A DNA stretch of 64,000 bases from Nansenia antarctica (GCA_963989245.1 OZ022340.1:44524025-44588024), one strand, 5' to 3'. Numbered from the stretch's first letter, positions 21,218-30,803 are shown. A program made the numbers and translations. Notes: a model not told the origin generated them from the letters alone.

Positions 21218-23819
21218 CCCTCTCTCCCCTCCCTTCCAGACTCCTGTCCTGAGGGTGTTTGACTCCCTGACTGTGGAGCAGCAGCTGTACAGCTGCGGAG
21301 GGCTGGTGTTCCTGTCCTTCATCCTCCTCATCCTCGCACGCTTCTCCTTCAGGTCAGGACACCTTCTCACCGCTGCCGCGCCACGCCTTTTAAAAACCCC
21401 TTTTTCCCCTCTTGTTCTCTTACAAAAGTGTAATGCTCTCTTCACCCTCTCTCCCTCTCTCTCTCTCCCTCTCCCCACCCCTCTCTCTCTCTCTGTCTCT
21501 CTCTCTCTCTCCCTCTCCCCCCCCCTCTCTCTCTCTCTACCTCCCTCTCCCCTCCTCTCTCTCTCTGATTCTCTCTCTCTCTCTCCCTCTCCCCTCCCCT
21601 CTCTCTCTCTCTGTCTCTCTCTCTGCAGGACTCAGCCCACTCTCTCTGGCAGACAGAAGAGACAGCTGCAGGAGAAGCTGGAGTACGTGCAGGAAGTGGT
21701 CAAGACCAAGAAGGTACTGTGTGTGTGTGTGCGTGCGTGCATGTTTTAGTGTGTCTCTGTCCCTCTCTCTGTGTCTCTGTCCCTCTCTCTGTGTCTGTCC
21801 CTCTCTCTCTGTCTCTGTCCCTCTCTGTGTGTCTCTGTCCCTCTCTGTGTGTCCCTGTCCCTCTCTGTGTGTCCCTCACCACGTGTCTCTGTCCCTCTCT
21901 GTGTGTCTCTGTTCCTCTCTGTGTGTCCCTGTCCCTCTCTGTGTGTCCCTGTCCCTCACCATGTGTCCCTGTCCCTCTCTGTGTGTCTCTGTCCCTTTCT
22001 CTGTGTCTCTGTCCCTCTCTGTGTGTCCCTGTCCCTCTCTGTGTGTCTCTGTCCCTCTCTGTGTGTCCCTGTCCCTCTCTGTGTCTCTGTCCCTCTGTCT
22101 CTGTCCCTCTGTGTGTCTCTGTCCCTCTGTGTGTCTCTGTCCCTCTCTGTGTCTCTGTCCCTCTCTGTGTGTCCCTGTCCCTCTCTGTCTGTCTCTGTCC
22201 CTCTCTGTGTGTCCCTGTCCCTCTGTCTCTGTCCCTCTGTCCCTCTCTGTCCCTCTGTCCCTCTCTGTCTGTCCCTGTCCCTCTCTGTCTGTCTCTGTCC
22301 CTCTCTCTGTGTCTCTGTCCCTCTCTGTGTGTCCCTGTCCCTCTCTGTGTGTCCCTCTCTGTGTGTCTCTGTCCCTCACTGTGTGTCCCTCTCTCTGTGT
22401 CTCTGTCCCTCTCTGTGTGTCCCTCACCATGTGTCTCTGTCCCTCTCTCTGTGTCTCTGTCCCTCTCTGTGTGTCCCTGTCCCTCTCTGTCTGTCTCTGT
22501 CCCTCTCTCTGTGTCTCTGTCCCTCTCTGTGTGTCCCTGTCCCTCTCTGTGTGTCTCTGTCCCTCTCTGTCTGTCTCTGTCCCTCTCTGTGTGTCCCTGT
22601 CCCTCTCTGTCTGTCTCTGTCCCTCTCTGTGTGTCTCTGTCCCTCTCTGTGTGTCCCTGTCCCTCTCTGTGTGTCTCTGTCCCTCTCTGTCTGTCTCTGT
22701 CCCTCTCTCTGTGTCTCTGTCCCTCTCTGTCTGTCCCTGTCCCTCTCTGTGTGTCTCTGTCCCTCTCTGTCTGTCCCTGTCCCTCTCTGTGTGTCCCTGT
22801 CCCTCTCTGTGTGTCCCTCTCTGTGTGTCTCTGTCCCTCACTGTGTGTCCCTGTCCCTCTCTGTCTGTCTCTGTCCCTCTCTCTGTGTCTCTGTCCCTCT
22901 CTGTGTGTCCCTGTCCCTCTCTGTGTGTCTCTGTCCCTCTCTGTCTGTCTCTGTCCCTCTCTGTGTGTCCCTCACCATGTGTCTCTGTCCCTCTCTCTGT
23001 GTCTCTGTCCCTCTCTGTGTGTCCCTGTCCCTCTCTGTCTGTCTCTGTCCCTCTCTCTGTGTCTCTGTCCCTCTCTGTGTGTCCCTGTCCCTCTCTGTGT
23101 GTCTCTGTCCCTCTCTGTCTGTCCCTGTCCCTCTCTGTGTGTCCCTGTCCCTCTCTGTGTGTCCCTCTCTGTGTGTCTCTGTCCCTCACTGTGTGTCCCT
23201 GTCCCTCTCTGTCTGTCTCTGTCCCTCTCTCTGTGTCTCTGTCCCTCTCTGTGTGTCCCTGTCCCTCTCTGTGTGTCTCTGTCCCTCTCTGTCTGTCTCT
23301 GTCCCTCTCTGTGTGTCCCTGTCCCTCTCTGTCTGTCTCTGTCCCTCTCTGTGTGTCTCTGTCCCTCTCTGTGTGTCCCTGTCCCTCTCTGTGTGTCTCT
23401 GTCCCTCTCTGTCTGTCTCTGTCCCTCTCTCTGTGTCTCTGTCCCTCTCTGTCTGTCTCTGTCTGTCTCTGTCCCTCTCTCTGTGTCTCTGTCCCTCTCT
23501 GTCTGTCTCTGTCCCTCTCTGTCTGTCTCTGTCCCTCTCTGTCTGTCTCTGTCCCTCTCTCTGTGTCTCTGTCCCTCTCTGTGTGTCCCTGTCCCTCTCT
23601 GTGTGTCTCTGTCCCTCTCTCTGTGTCTGTCCCTCTCTCTGTGTCTCTGTCCCTCTCTCTGTGTCTCTGTCCCTCTCTGTGTGTCTCTGTCCCTCTCTGT
23701 GTGTCCCTGTCCCTCGCTGTGTGTCTCTGACTCTCACCATGTGTCCCTGTCCCTCTCTGTAGAAGAAGCTGTATGAGGAGTACCTGCGCCAGAGCGTCGG
23801 GGACCAGGACATGGACTAG
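7418..23819 (+). CDS. Dynamin/EHD-like membrane GTPase, 12 exons, 450 residues
   Basis: Exons join in frame with GT-AG introns: 7418-7535, 8405-8516, 8880-8973, 9878-9932, 10276-10416, 12909-13069, 13464-13562, 14722-14867, 19324-19495, 21240-21352, 21629-21713, 23763-23819. The product begins MSGKIKNRSAANADS. It has a P-loop GNHSAGKSS (residues 65-73), a G3 motif DSPG (151-154) and a G4-like SKAD (215-218, S replacing the usual N/T), followed by a helical region. A hydrophobic segment at about 321-343 and a second at 386-399 form a membrane hairpin, and a basic coiled tail ends GDQDMD. The layout resembles EHD proteins and sarcalumenin, so membrane remodelling or GTP-dependent tethering is a reasonable inference, but I do not recognise a named orthologue. 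The start is the ATG giving the first in-frame exon. Exons are conserved and free of stops although introns 5-9 and 11 are full of repeats. Confidence 0.85.
7697..7836 (+). mobile_element. ~140 bp MITE, copy 1 (intron 1)
   Basis: The element is bounded by the inverted repeat GGCTGCGTTCGTAAA. A related copy in the opposite orientation lies at 16180-16317 in intron 8. The internal sequence contains GTTCAACGTCATAGAGCGAG, CAATTTGATTGGACGAGAGG-like segments shared between copies. No coding capacity and no clear target duplication; superfamily unknown. Confidence 0.65.
8125..8192. repeat. (TA)n and (ATT)n microsatellite
   Basis: A run of TA dinucleotides, interrupted by GGATATTA, passes into about ten ATT/TTA triplets. 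Located in intron 1 of the GTPase gene. Confidence 0.9.
9051..9247 (+). mobile_element. tRNA-derived SINE with L2-type tail (intron 3)
   Basis: The head has RNA polymerase III promoter boxes: an A-box-like TGGTCTAGTGG at about 9062-9072 and a B-box-like GAGTTCAAATCCC near 9104-9117. The tail AAGTCGCTTTGGATTAAAAG then GTCTGCTAAATGGC matches the 3' end of the L2 LINE at 47091-47130. SINEs of this design are mobilised by the LINE that shares their tail; both partners happen to be in this window. Confidence 0.8.
9338..9685 (-). mobile_element. LINE 3' end fragment, minus orientation (intron 3)
   Basis: It begins GGCAAGTTTATTTGTATAGC, the reverse complement of a widespread fish LINE tail ending CTATACAAATAAA. 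Similar tails are at 30017-30150 (minus) and 32120-32185 (plus). No coding sequence is preserved. Confidence 0.55.
10437..10516 (+). repeat. GT microsatellite and duplicated exon-5 sequence at the start of intron 5
   Basis: Immediately after the exon 5 donor a (GT)n run is followed at 10451 by TTTGATGTGGACCA, a copy of exon 5 sequence found at 10385-10398. It leads into the first unit of the intron 5 minisatellite (CCGTAGGGGAGCTGTGG). The hAT element then interrupts that unit. Confidence 0.7.
10517..11790. mobile_element. Non-autonomous hAT element, 1274 bp, TSD TGTGGTAC
   Basis: The termini TAGGGCTGCAAC (left) and its inverse GTTGCAGCCCTA (right) are flanked by the perfect 8-bp direct repeat TGTGGTAC at 10509-10516 and 11791-11798, the length typical of hAT insertions. 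The subterminal regions are rich in ATCGATTAA-type motifs. No transposase is encoded. It carries an internal copy (about 10695-10760) of the 26-31 kb element's terminal repeat. The target is a unit of the intron 5 minisatellite, so the minisatellite existed before the insertion. Confidence 0.93.
11791..12908 (+). repeat. Intron 5 minisatellite made of copies of the exon 6 splice acceptor
   Basis: About 24 tandem units of roughly 42-55 bp, most near 48 bp, run up to exon 6. Each contains a pyrimidine tract, an acceptor TCCGTAG and then GGGAGCTGTGG, which copies the first ten bases of exon 6 (GGGAGCTGTG). Each unit ends in GTACCTAACCCTCCCTC. Thus every unit carries a decoy 3' splice site. Only the last, at 12907-12908, is followed by true coding sequence. 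Long open frames on both strands across this block arise from the 3n unit length. Confidence 0.92.
13070..13240 (+). repeat. CA-rich intron 6 start with a duplicated exon 6 donor
   Basis: After the true donor at 13070 the intron is ACACACGC-rich. At about 13155-13180 a second copy of the end of exon 6 (GGCGAGTCTGA, then GCAGACAG) is followed by GTGTACACGCACGCACAC, nearly repeating the real exon-intron junction. It would be an alternative 5' splice site. Confidence 0.75.
13563..13993 (+). repeat. Intron 7 minisatellite made of copies of the exon 7 splice donor
   Basis: About ten units of 42-47 bp start at the exon 7 end. The unit reads AAGGTACTGTCACCTCCCTG, then TATAAGGCCTGTTGGTCTCTC and an AACAAGGT or ACCAAGGT that repeats the real junction AACAAG/GTACTG. 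Nearly every unit therefore keeps an AAG/GT donor consensus; one has decayed to AAAGT. Confidence 0.92.
14478..14720 (+). repeat. (CT)n/(C)n polypyrimidine tract before exon 8
   Basis: About 240 bp of CT repeats with C runs lead directly into the exon 8 acceptor CCCCAG at 14716-14721. It supplies an unusually long pyrimidine tract. Confidence 0.9.
14868..14917. repeat. (CA)n microsatellite at the exon 8 donor
   Basis: The donor GTATAC passes directly into about 22 CA dinucleotides. Confidence 0.9.
14918..16179. other. Intron 8, left part, no recognised element
   Basis: Mostly unique-looking sequence. GGGAGGGTGTTTCTCT occurs three times in tandem near 15140-15185. No coding or RNA gene evidence. 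Confidence 0.5.
16180..16317 (-). mobile_element. ~140 bp MITE, copy 2 (intron 8)
   Basis: The termini GCTGCGTTCGTAAATTC and the inverted GAATTTACGAACGC match copy 1 at 7697-7836, and shared internal segments run in the opposite order, so this copy is inverted relative to the first. Confidence 0.65.
16995..18605 (-). mobile_element. Palindromic Tc1-like transposon derivative, TSD TA (intron 8)
   Basis: The termini CACCTCGTTCCAAATTATTA are inverted and flanked by TA at 16993-16994 and 18606-18607. The two ~635 bp arms (16995-17630 and 17971-18605) are inverted copies of the same transposase 3' half and flank a unique ~340 bp centre. The transposase N-terminus (DNA-binding helix-turn-helix region) is absent, replaced by the second copy of the C-terminal arm. 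Both arms share the same 1-bp deletion before the PDLNPIE motif. The transcript would fold into a very long hairpin. Confidence 0.9.
17336..17952 (-). pseudogene. Tc1-like transposase, C-terminal two thirds, frameshifted
   Basis: Reading on the minus strand from 17952: VLFTDECRATLDGPDGW (first catalytic D region), a glycine-rich QQGGGGVMFWAGI, then FMHDNAPCHAA (second D). One base is missing after MVWPP, so the third motif SPDLNPIENLWSILK continues in another frame to the C-terminal SKKGSYVNM. Known Tc1 enzymes cut and paste at TA with a DD34E triad. This copy lacks the N-terminal DNA-binding domain and is inactive. Confidence 0.85.
18608..19323. other. Intron 8, right part, no recognised element
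   Basis: Unique-looking sequence ending in the pyrimidine-rich exon 9 acceptor (CTCCACCTCTCCCC... CCAG at 19323). No gene recognised. Confidence 0.5.
19555..21050. mobile_element. Non-autonomous hAT element, 1496 bp, TSD GCACCGAC (intron 9)
   Basis: The termini TAGGGGTGGGACGATTA and the inverted ATCGTCCCATCCCTA are flanked by the perfect 8-bp repeat GCACCGAC (19547-19554 and 21051-21058). Internal arms contain CACGATTATTG and its inverse. A second hAT is inserted inside. No transposase. The target is an intronic duplicate of the exon 9 end. Confidence 0.93.
19788..20418. mobile_element. Nested hAT MITE, 631 bp, TSD TATATGAG
   Basis: The termini CAGGGGTGCACATAACT and the inverted AGTTATGTGCACCCCTG are perfect and flanked by TATATGAG at 19780-19787 and 20419-20426. 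It lies entirely inside the 19555-21050 element, so it inserted later. Non-coding. Confidence 0.93.
21059..21239 (+). repeat. Duplicated exon 9 donor sequences plus (GT)n microsatellites
   Basis: Right after the hAT, GCCCTGGCCCTCTACCTG/GTCAGT copies the last 16-18 bases of exon 9 and its donor (true junction at 19495/19496). After a long GT run a shorter copy CTCTACCTGGTCAGTGTG recurs near 21150. GT runs then continue to the exon 10 acceptor. Confidence 0.8.
21714..23762 (+). repeat. 2 kb pyrimidine-rich minisatellite filling intron 11
   Basis: After a short GT run, almost the whole intron consists of units of the form TCTCTGTCCCTCTCTGTGTG or CCCTGTCCCTCTCTGTCTG with larger higher-order duplications (for example blocks containing CACTGTGTGTCCC or CACCATGTGTCTC). 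It ends in CTCTCTGTAG, the exon 12 acceptor, so the acceptor has the repeat's own sequence. The very long open frames on five of six frames are low-complexity artefacts. Confidence 0.95.
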
Positions 23820-24900
23820 CAGAACAAGCCACGGTTTGGATGGACGGAAAACTTTGGAAGAAACGGAGAAGGCGGCAAACACTGAATTGACCACTTAACA
23901 AACATTCCCACTGTAGAGGACCAAATGTAATGTAGGTTTGAAACGTCAGGCTTCACCTCCCTGACTATGCCTTACTGTGCCACTCTGGCGCGGAGCAGGG
24001 TGACATGGGAAATGTAGTCCAAGTCTATTGTCTAGTCAACTGCAACATTTCAACGTCCACACCGGTATGCCACGTAGAATGAAGCCATGTATTAGCCGTG
24101 TATTAGCCGTGCATTAGACGTGGTATGCTAGTGCGGTTGTTGGAACGGAGCCCATGTCTGTCTGTTGATGTGAACCACAGGACACCTCAATCACCAATAC
24201 TGTCAACTTTTATAACTTCACAACTCTGATACTGCCTGTATGACATTTACCCATTATGTTTTAACTGACATCATGTTAACTGAGTTTCTTTTTTACTCTT
24301 AAAAAAATAAAAATAACGATACGGTATAAACTATGAATAACGTAACTTGAGGACCATGGAACCTGTCTTTTTTATTAAAGAGAGTGTGATTCTGTTACAA
24401 CCTATATGATGCATTTTTACTGAGCATAGGTGTCCACATCTCGAAAGTATTCAGGCTTCAATCATTCCGGCTCAGACAAATACCCACGATTCAATATGGA
24501 TTGTTAGCATTACTTCAGGACGGTGGGATTTTTGTATTTTCAATTATGGGTAAGATGATTGGTTCTTAGAAGATGTTCTTGTTGGTTTTTGTAGCACTTT
24601 GGGACTGAGAACATTCAGCAGTCAAATGTCCTGAACTTGATGAGCGTTCATGTACTTACACTTGTATATACCTCCTGTTCATCAGTGAGTTGCTTGTTCA
24701 TCCAGTATGTAGCGGCCATGCTGCTGAGGTTGATGCCATCCAGATGTGATGTGATGCTGACTCAAGAAGCAATGAACGATGACCCTCAGGTCGTGAAGAC
24801 CCGTCATTAACATCAGTGTGTTTTTGCACTTGCTTTTCCTACATTGTTACTATGTTTCATTTGAGACTATATGAAAATAAACGCACAAATTGTTCAATAT
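23820..24900 (+). other. 3' UTR of the GTPase gene with two poly(A) signals
   Basis: Sequence after the TAG stop is AT-rich and largely unique. Candidate AATAAA signals lie at about 24307-24312 and 24876-24881. The second, followed by a T/G-rich stretch near 24908-24920, is the better main 3' end. No further exon is visible. Confidence 0.6.
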
Positions 24901-26114
24901 AAAAATACTTGTTTTCTGTACAGCAGGGGGGGGGGGTCATGAAATGTTCAGAATAGTAGAAAAGTCAGTCTCTGTTATTTAATGGGCGTGCATAACATAA
25001 TTCTATAGATTTTTAAAATTAAAATATGCATTCCCCTTGAGAGAGAGAGAGATGGAGAGAAATTTCTTTATTTCGGCAGAAATACTGGTTGTCACTGTAC
25101 TGTCCCAGGCCCATTTCTCCACACTTCCCCAACCTGAAAGTATGCACCAGTGGCGGCTGGGGATAAAAATGTTGGGTGGGGCACAGGTTATGGGGGCATG
25201 CTCCGCGGGGAAGAATATCAACTTTAAAATCTGGATTTACAGTCGATTTTAGCATGAGAATATACAGTAGATATAACTTAATTATTTTTATATATAACTT
25301 ATTAAAGGGCAAACTGCAAACACAACAAAAATATAATGCACAACAACTGACAAATCAACTGGAATAGTCTTTGTTAGCAGAGTAGACCTAATGTTAACAG
25401 AATGGACTTATACCCTTTGTCTATCTGTGCAGCGGTAAGGTGAATAATTCTAGCAGTACTGTCCAGACAGTTGTCTTGTTTAGCCATTCAACTAGGCATT
25501 ATTTATTCAATGGAGAAAGACATGGAACACAATGCAATTGTGATAATAAATGTGTTCTTTGTTACTTTTTTAATTAAATTAAAGTGTACCTTTCTATTAT
25601 CATACAATATTTCCTTGAACATGTAGGCTAAACTCTATAATCATACAGTTGTCTTTCTATTAGTTGTTTCTGTCATACTGAACTGTTTGTTATCATCCTG
25701 AACTATCTCTGTTGCTCACCTCACCTCAGTTCTTCTGTCTCTATTGCTCTCCTCTCCTGTTGTCTGTCTCTCTGTTGCTCTCCTCTCCTGTTGTCTGTCT
25801 CTCTGTTGCTGTCCCCCATGTTCGCCTCAGTGCTGCTAGCGACACCCGACCCAGTGCTAACTGCTTCGTGGCTCTCACTCTCAACAACATTGGTCGTCGC
25901 AGCTGCATTTTTTTTTTTTTTTTTTTTTTACTTAGCTATTCGGTTGTTAAGTCGCGACGTGTTTCCGGGTCCAAAGTTGGCTGAGGCGCTGTCTTCGAAA
26001 TGCCGCAATAATAATAATGATTTTAAAATAATAAAAATATTTTACAAGTAGCAACTAGGAAGTGGGGGCGCGGTGGAAGGTGGGGGCGGCGCCCTAGCGC
26101 CCTCTATTGGTACC
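24901..26114. other. Intergenic sequence, repeat debris
   Basis: A CACCAGTGGCGGCTGGGG motif at 25148-25165 looks like the end of a common fish DNA transposon, and CTCACCAGTGGCGATATT (reverse complement) lies at about 31029-31046, but I could not prove they belong together. CTCTGTTGCTCTCCTCTCCTG is repeated at 25735-25800. A T(20) run is at 25909-25930. No gene recognised. Confidence 0.4.
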
Positions 26115-26261
26115 ATATTTTCCCACCCTGCCATATTTTCCCACTTTTCCGGTTCCGGTCATAGGTTCTGCCCTTTCCGGCCATAGGTAGCGCTATGATT
26201 CGCTATGATTCGCGATGCCAACGATGCCAACGAAGACCCGTTAGTAGATCTGAAACTGTGT

Positions 26262-26290
26262 GTTGTGTGTGTGTGTGTGTGTGTGTTTCG
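26262..26290. repeat. (GT)n microsatellite
   Basis: GT dinucleotide run just inside the left terminal repeat of the Ginger-like element. Confidence 0.85.
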
Positions 26291-26299
26291 CGCGCATCG

Positions 26300-27738
26300 C
26301 GCGTGTGCCCGCGCGTGTGACCAATGTGTCACAGTGTGTGTTCAAGTGGTATCTTTGTAATCATGACACGGTAGACATTTCTAAGAATGTATTTCACTAT
26401 TTCTGAGTATTTCACTACTCAGTTATACATTTTCCATAGTTTGCTTCAAATAGCTGTTATGTGATAATAAAGTAATAATAATAATAATAATAACATATAT
26501 TTCAACCCTTTGTATGCCGTATATACACATCTCTGCATTCTCTGTGCCATTATGCTTGTTAATCATTTTTAATTCGTTAGAGTAAACTAATAGGTATGAA
26601 ATGAAAAAAAAGATTCATTACCTTTAGCTATGGTTAATGTAATAGGGTCAACCATTAAATATCTTCTCCTATTATCTTTTATCACTTTCTCTTCAGAGAA
26701 TGGTAGAGATGTATTAATTACTATGGCCACACCCCTCTTCTTACCATATATATGACGCATGAAATACTTGGTTTACCAAATCCTTTCTCAATGTTTTGTA
26801 GTCTTCCTCAATCAGATGTGTTTTTTGTAGTAAAGCAACAAGATTGAATGAAATGCAATGAATTTATTGTAAATCAATACAGCATGAAACCATATTTACA
26901 TAAAAATGGATTGACCATACACAAACAAAAACGTATTCATTCACAAATTAGCTGGAATCAAGTAAAAACATTGTGTAGGTTAACCGAAATATAGCATGTC
27001 TACATATATATCTTATTTGGGAAAACCTCAAACAAGCAGAACCATGAGATTAACCACACCAATGAGGAGTGTAGTGACCCCCACAAGGGACCGGGTATTG
27101 TCACCACCATAGTGGCATTTCTACAAGCAGAACCATGATAATAACCACACCAATGAGTGTAGTGACCCCCACAAGGGACCGGGTATTGTCACCACCATAA
27201 GGAGGAGTGGAGATGCTACAGAGCGGGAGCTATGGACAGACAGGATGCGTCAATGGGTAACAGCCGGTCTCCGGCAGGACAATTCCATGGCCAATGTTAT
27301 AATGCTGTCTAGTCTGTCACCAGGCCGATCCTGGACGTAGGCCCCAGAGAGACGGAGGGAGAGCCTGGCAGTTGAAAGCGTGGGGCCTGTAGCCACATCT
27401 AACCCACGCCCATGGAGAGGATGGACTGACTCAGACAGCATGCACGTGTCAAAAGCCCCTCCATCTGACATGACTATAACTCTAGCTAGATCCAGACTCT
27501 AGCTGGAAGGAATACGTGAATAAGGCCATCGGTCATCCACCGTTATCGTTTGGGGTAATGTGACCAACATGTAGTTCACACTACTGTTCAGATTCAGTTT
27601 TATATTTGCGACTGCAAGCACACTAATTAATCAATCACTCTTCCGAACTGGGAGCCTTGAAACTTGCGCACACAGGGATGCCAAGATTGTCCTTGACCTC
27701 TAACAGAAATAAATCATTTTTAAGTTCAAATAAAAAAA
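26300..27738. other. Non-coding 3' part of the Ginger-like element with an ~85 bp tandem duplication
   Basis: AAGCAGAACCATGA followed by TTAACCACACCAATGAG and GTGTAGTGACCCCCACAAGG occurs at about 27033-27115 and again at 27124-27200. A minus-strand open frame at 27250-27471 has no recognised motif. Otherwise AT-rich. Confidence 0.45.
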
Positions 27739-30638
27739 TTAAAAATCCAGCAATTCTTGACGTTCTTCTTCGTCTTCAATCAGTTTGAATTTAGCCTCTA
27801 TTTCCTCTCTCTGTATTTTGTCCAATTGAAGAAAAGCAGGCTCCTGGACCTTCCCTTCCAGCCGGTGGGCGTTCTTCTTCATCCACTCCTCTCCCAGGAG
27901 GGTGGACTTGCCACGGTCTACAAGACAAAAACAGTTTAAAGTCCTCTTACAGTGGTCCATAGAAACAGTTCTACAGCCAGTGGTGTAGTGGCACCGTTTT
28001 CATATACAGTAAGGTTATAGTAATATACAGTATTGGTGAAGAGAAACATACCCAAGTTGTCGTCTTCTGTCCTCTTTTTCTTGGCGTCTTCCTCTCGTAT
28101 TGTTGCGGCATAGCTGTGGTCATTTCTTATGGCATTGCTGCCCACCACACTGTCAGACCGCTCACACAGAAGGAATAAAATGCATGGTGCAATCACAACT
28201 ATTGAACTAACAAAAAACACTATTATTTACCATTCAGCATCATGCTCACCTCCTGTTCCCTCTTCCGCTTGTTTGCCCGTAGGACCTCATCCCCAACTTT
28301 GAAGTCAAAGGATTTGACCCCCTTTTTGTTCCGGGCCTCGTAGGCCTTTTTCTGCCTTGCCTGGGCAATTTGGATGTTCTGGTGAATCAGAATAATTGTT
28401 ATAATTTAATTAATTGTCCCTTAAAACATATTCATATTTTATAGCATATATTGCCATTGTATGCATATTTGTTATTATTAGATATTATTATGCATAAATT
28501 GCCATTTTTACATCACCTTTGCATGTAGATCTGTAACTTCGACAGTCTTCGCCTGTACATCCTCCTCTGGCAAATCAACCACAACCACAGCTGAGTCGTC
28601 ACCCTCCTCAGTCTGTGTTGTGTTGATGACACCTGGGCTGCGAGGGTGCCGTCCGAACAGTGCCAAGTACGGGGTGTACTTGGTTGATCGCTGTAAAACA
28701 AAACAAAAGTACAATCAATAGCATTTCACCATCTTTCTATATTGTTTGAATTGTTTTTTGTTTCTTTCTATGTTTGTTTGAATTGTTTACATATGCAGTT
28801 GTTACACAATAGTAGGCTACCTGCTTAGAGGTGTTGATGCTCATTACGACGCCCCTCAAATGGGCATCCCAGTCGTTCTGTCCCTCCCCACAGTACTTGG
28901 CAAGCGCAGTCTTCACGTTGCGGTTTGTGCGCTCGTCCTGTCCATTGGCCTGGGGGTGGTAGGCTGACGTGATGCAGTGTTTGACACCCAGAGCCTCAAA
29001 AACACCACGGTTGACCTGCAGATGCACTAGTGTATGCAATTAAATTAGATTAAATTACAATTATCAAATGTCACACATCACATACACTGTGTCTTATATA
29101 CATAACTGTACCTCATTCACAAATTCCCGTCCTTGGTCGTTAATGATCCTCTCTACCAGTCCAAAGTCAAGAAGAATGTTGACTATCTTCCTGGACACCT
29201 CATTGGCTGTTTTGGTGTAGAGGGTTTTTGCCACAACCCACTTGGTGAAGAGGTCGGTTGCAGTCAGAATGTATCTGCAATGAAAAATGCAGATTGTTCT
29301 CCATTAGCTACAGCATTGCAGCAGCTATTCCTCATGGGGTCCACCAAAAACTTGCTTCATAACTTTTATTGACTTATCCAATACATGATGTCAGCTTATC
29401 TCACTAGCTTTAACCAAAAGGGGTTACACATACTTCTGCCCAACATTCAGTAGCTACCTTTTGCCCTTTGCAGTGGTGGGAAGTGGACCAATGAGATCAA
29501 TCCCCAGGACACTCCATGCCTCTTTCACTTGGATAGGATGGAGTACAGGTGCAACTGTCTTTATTTTCTCATGATGTTGACAGCGGGGGCACTCATCAAC
29601 CTTTAAAACAGTGACATTTCAGAGGAAATTATCTAGAGTCAGAGAATTCTTGATGTGGTTGAGGCGTCATGTTGGTGGTGGTGGTCAGCTGCTGGGCTTA
29701 GTGCCTTAGGTGCAGAACCGCTGTGGTTGAGGGGCCGCGGCCTGTATGATGGTCTGGGTGTTCCAGTGCAGAATCAGATTGTGGTCAGTATGAGAATTAC
29801 ACAAGAGTTGGAGATCTTTGAGTAAAAGATCATTGCTAATGGGCAGTGTATAAATTACAATGTTCACACACACACCATGCACTAATAACATCAAAAACTC
29901 ACCCATTTTGTGACATCCTCCAGCAAGGTGGACCAGTGGTAGGACGCTGTCACCTTCTCCAGCGTTCGGCGTCTCCCTGGATGACCCCCAGTCCCATGGT
30001 TGTCGTGGCACTCCTTCAGATCAAATCAAACTTCATTTGTATAGCCCATTTCTCACAAAAATGTGACACAATGTGCTTCACAGAGAGCAAAGAAGATAAA
30101 ACAACAATAGAACAGATGAAACAACAATAAAGACAGACATTTAAAAGGTGAGATTGAATAAGTAGGTTTTGAGGTCTCCAACAATGATAATCTTGTCATA
30201 ATTGGGAAAGATGATGGACAAGAACTCAAGTCAGATAAGAAAGTTACCATCAGGACATCACGAACTCTATCTTTGTTGCACACCACCAAGTGAAGTTTGT
30301 CCTTGCACTTATAGTACAACTCCTCACCTGATGCAGCAGGAAAATACAGCATTCATTAAGAAGTGCAAATATAAAGCCACTGGAAACATGATATATGCAC
30401 ATAATAGTTAGCAGATGCTTAATGAGACACTCAATTTTGATATAGGCCTATGCATTTTCGCCATTTCAAGCAGTGGCTTCAAGAGTGGCTATAACATAGT
30501 TATTCACACTGACTTACCTTTCATCAAGTAATTCTTGGACGCCTTTCGAATCCTTGATTAAAGGTTTCCAACCTTGGGCATGCCAGGAGGATACATATCA
30601 TGCATCAAGTAAAACTTGAGTGCTGTATCAAACTCCAT
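27739..30638 (-). pseudogene. Spliced gypsy-like integrase / Ginger-type transposase, 10 exons, one internal stop
   Basis: Minus-strand exons: 30638-30518, 30327-30248, 30013-29903, 29600-29458, 29274-29112, 29015-28821, 28690-28517, 28378-28250, 28160-28052, 27917-27739, all joined in frame at GT/AG sites (468 codons). Exons 3-4 give the integrase HHCC zinc finger (GGHPGRRRTLEKV, then CPRCQ). The catalytic core has GIDLIGPLP (first D), INDQGREF (second D) and NGQDERTNR (E). Exon 7 has the post-core YTPYLALFGRHP region and exon 8 a KVGDEVL segment like the integrase C-terminal barrel. Exon 1 has an in-frame TAA at 30560-30558; translation could start at a Met eleven or so codons later (MKG, near 30524), leaving the whole integrase intact. 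Either a transposase or a domesticated copy. Confidence 0.75.
30017..30150 (-). mobile_element. LINE 3' tail in an intron of the integrase gene
   Basis: AAACTTCATTTGTATAGCCC begins the same minus-oriented LINE tail as at 9338. It ends among CAACAATA repeats and contains no coding sequence. Confidence 0.5.
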
Positions 30639-30647
30639 CTCTGTCAC

Positions 30648-30803
30648 CTGTCTCTCTCTCTCACCTAAACTCTCTCTCACCTAAACTCTCTCTCTCTCAC
30701 CTAAACTCTCTCTCTCACCTAAACTCTCTCTCTCTCTCACCTAAACTCTCTCTCTCTCACCTAAACTCTCTCTCTCTCTCTCTCTCACCTAAACTCTCTC
30801 TCG
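30648..30803. repeat. CTCTCTCACCTAAA minisatellite
   Basis: About eight units of ACCTAAACTCTCTCTCTC of varying CT length, just upstream of the integrase gene's first exon. Confidence 0.9.

Noticed and set aside
21412..23894. Open frames of 660-770 codons in three plus frames and one of 672 codons on the minus strand
   Set aside because: They are translations of a CT/GT-rich minisatellite in intron 11. Composition is almost only S, L, C, V, P (or R, E, T, D, G, Q) and all frames are open at once, which is a property of the repeat.
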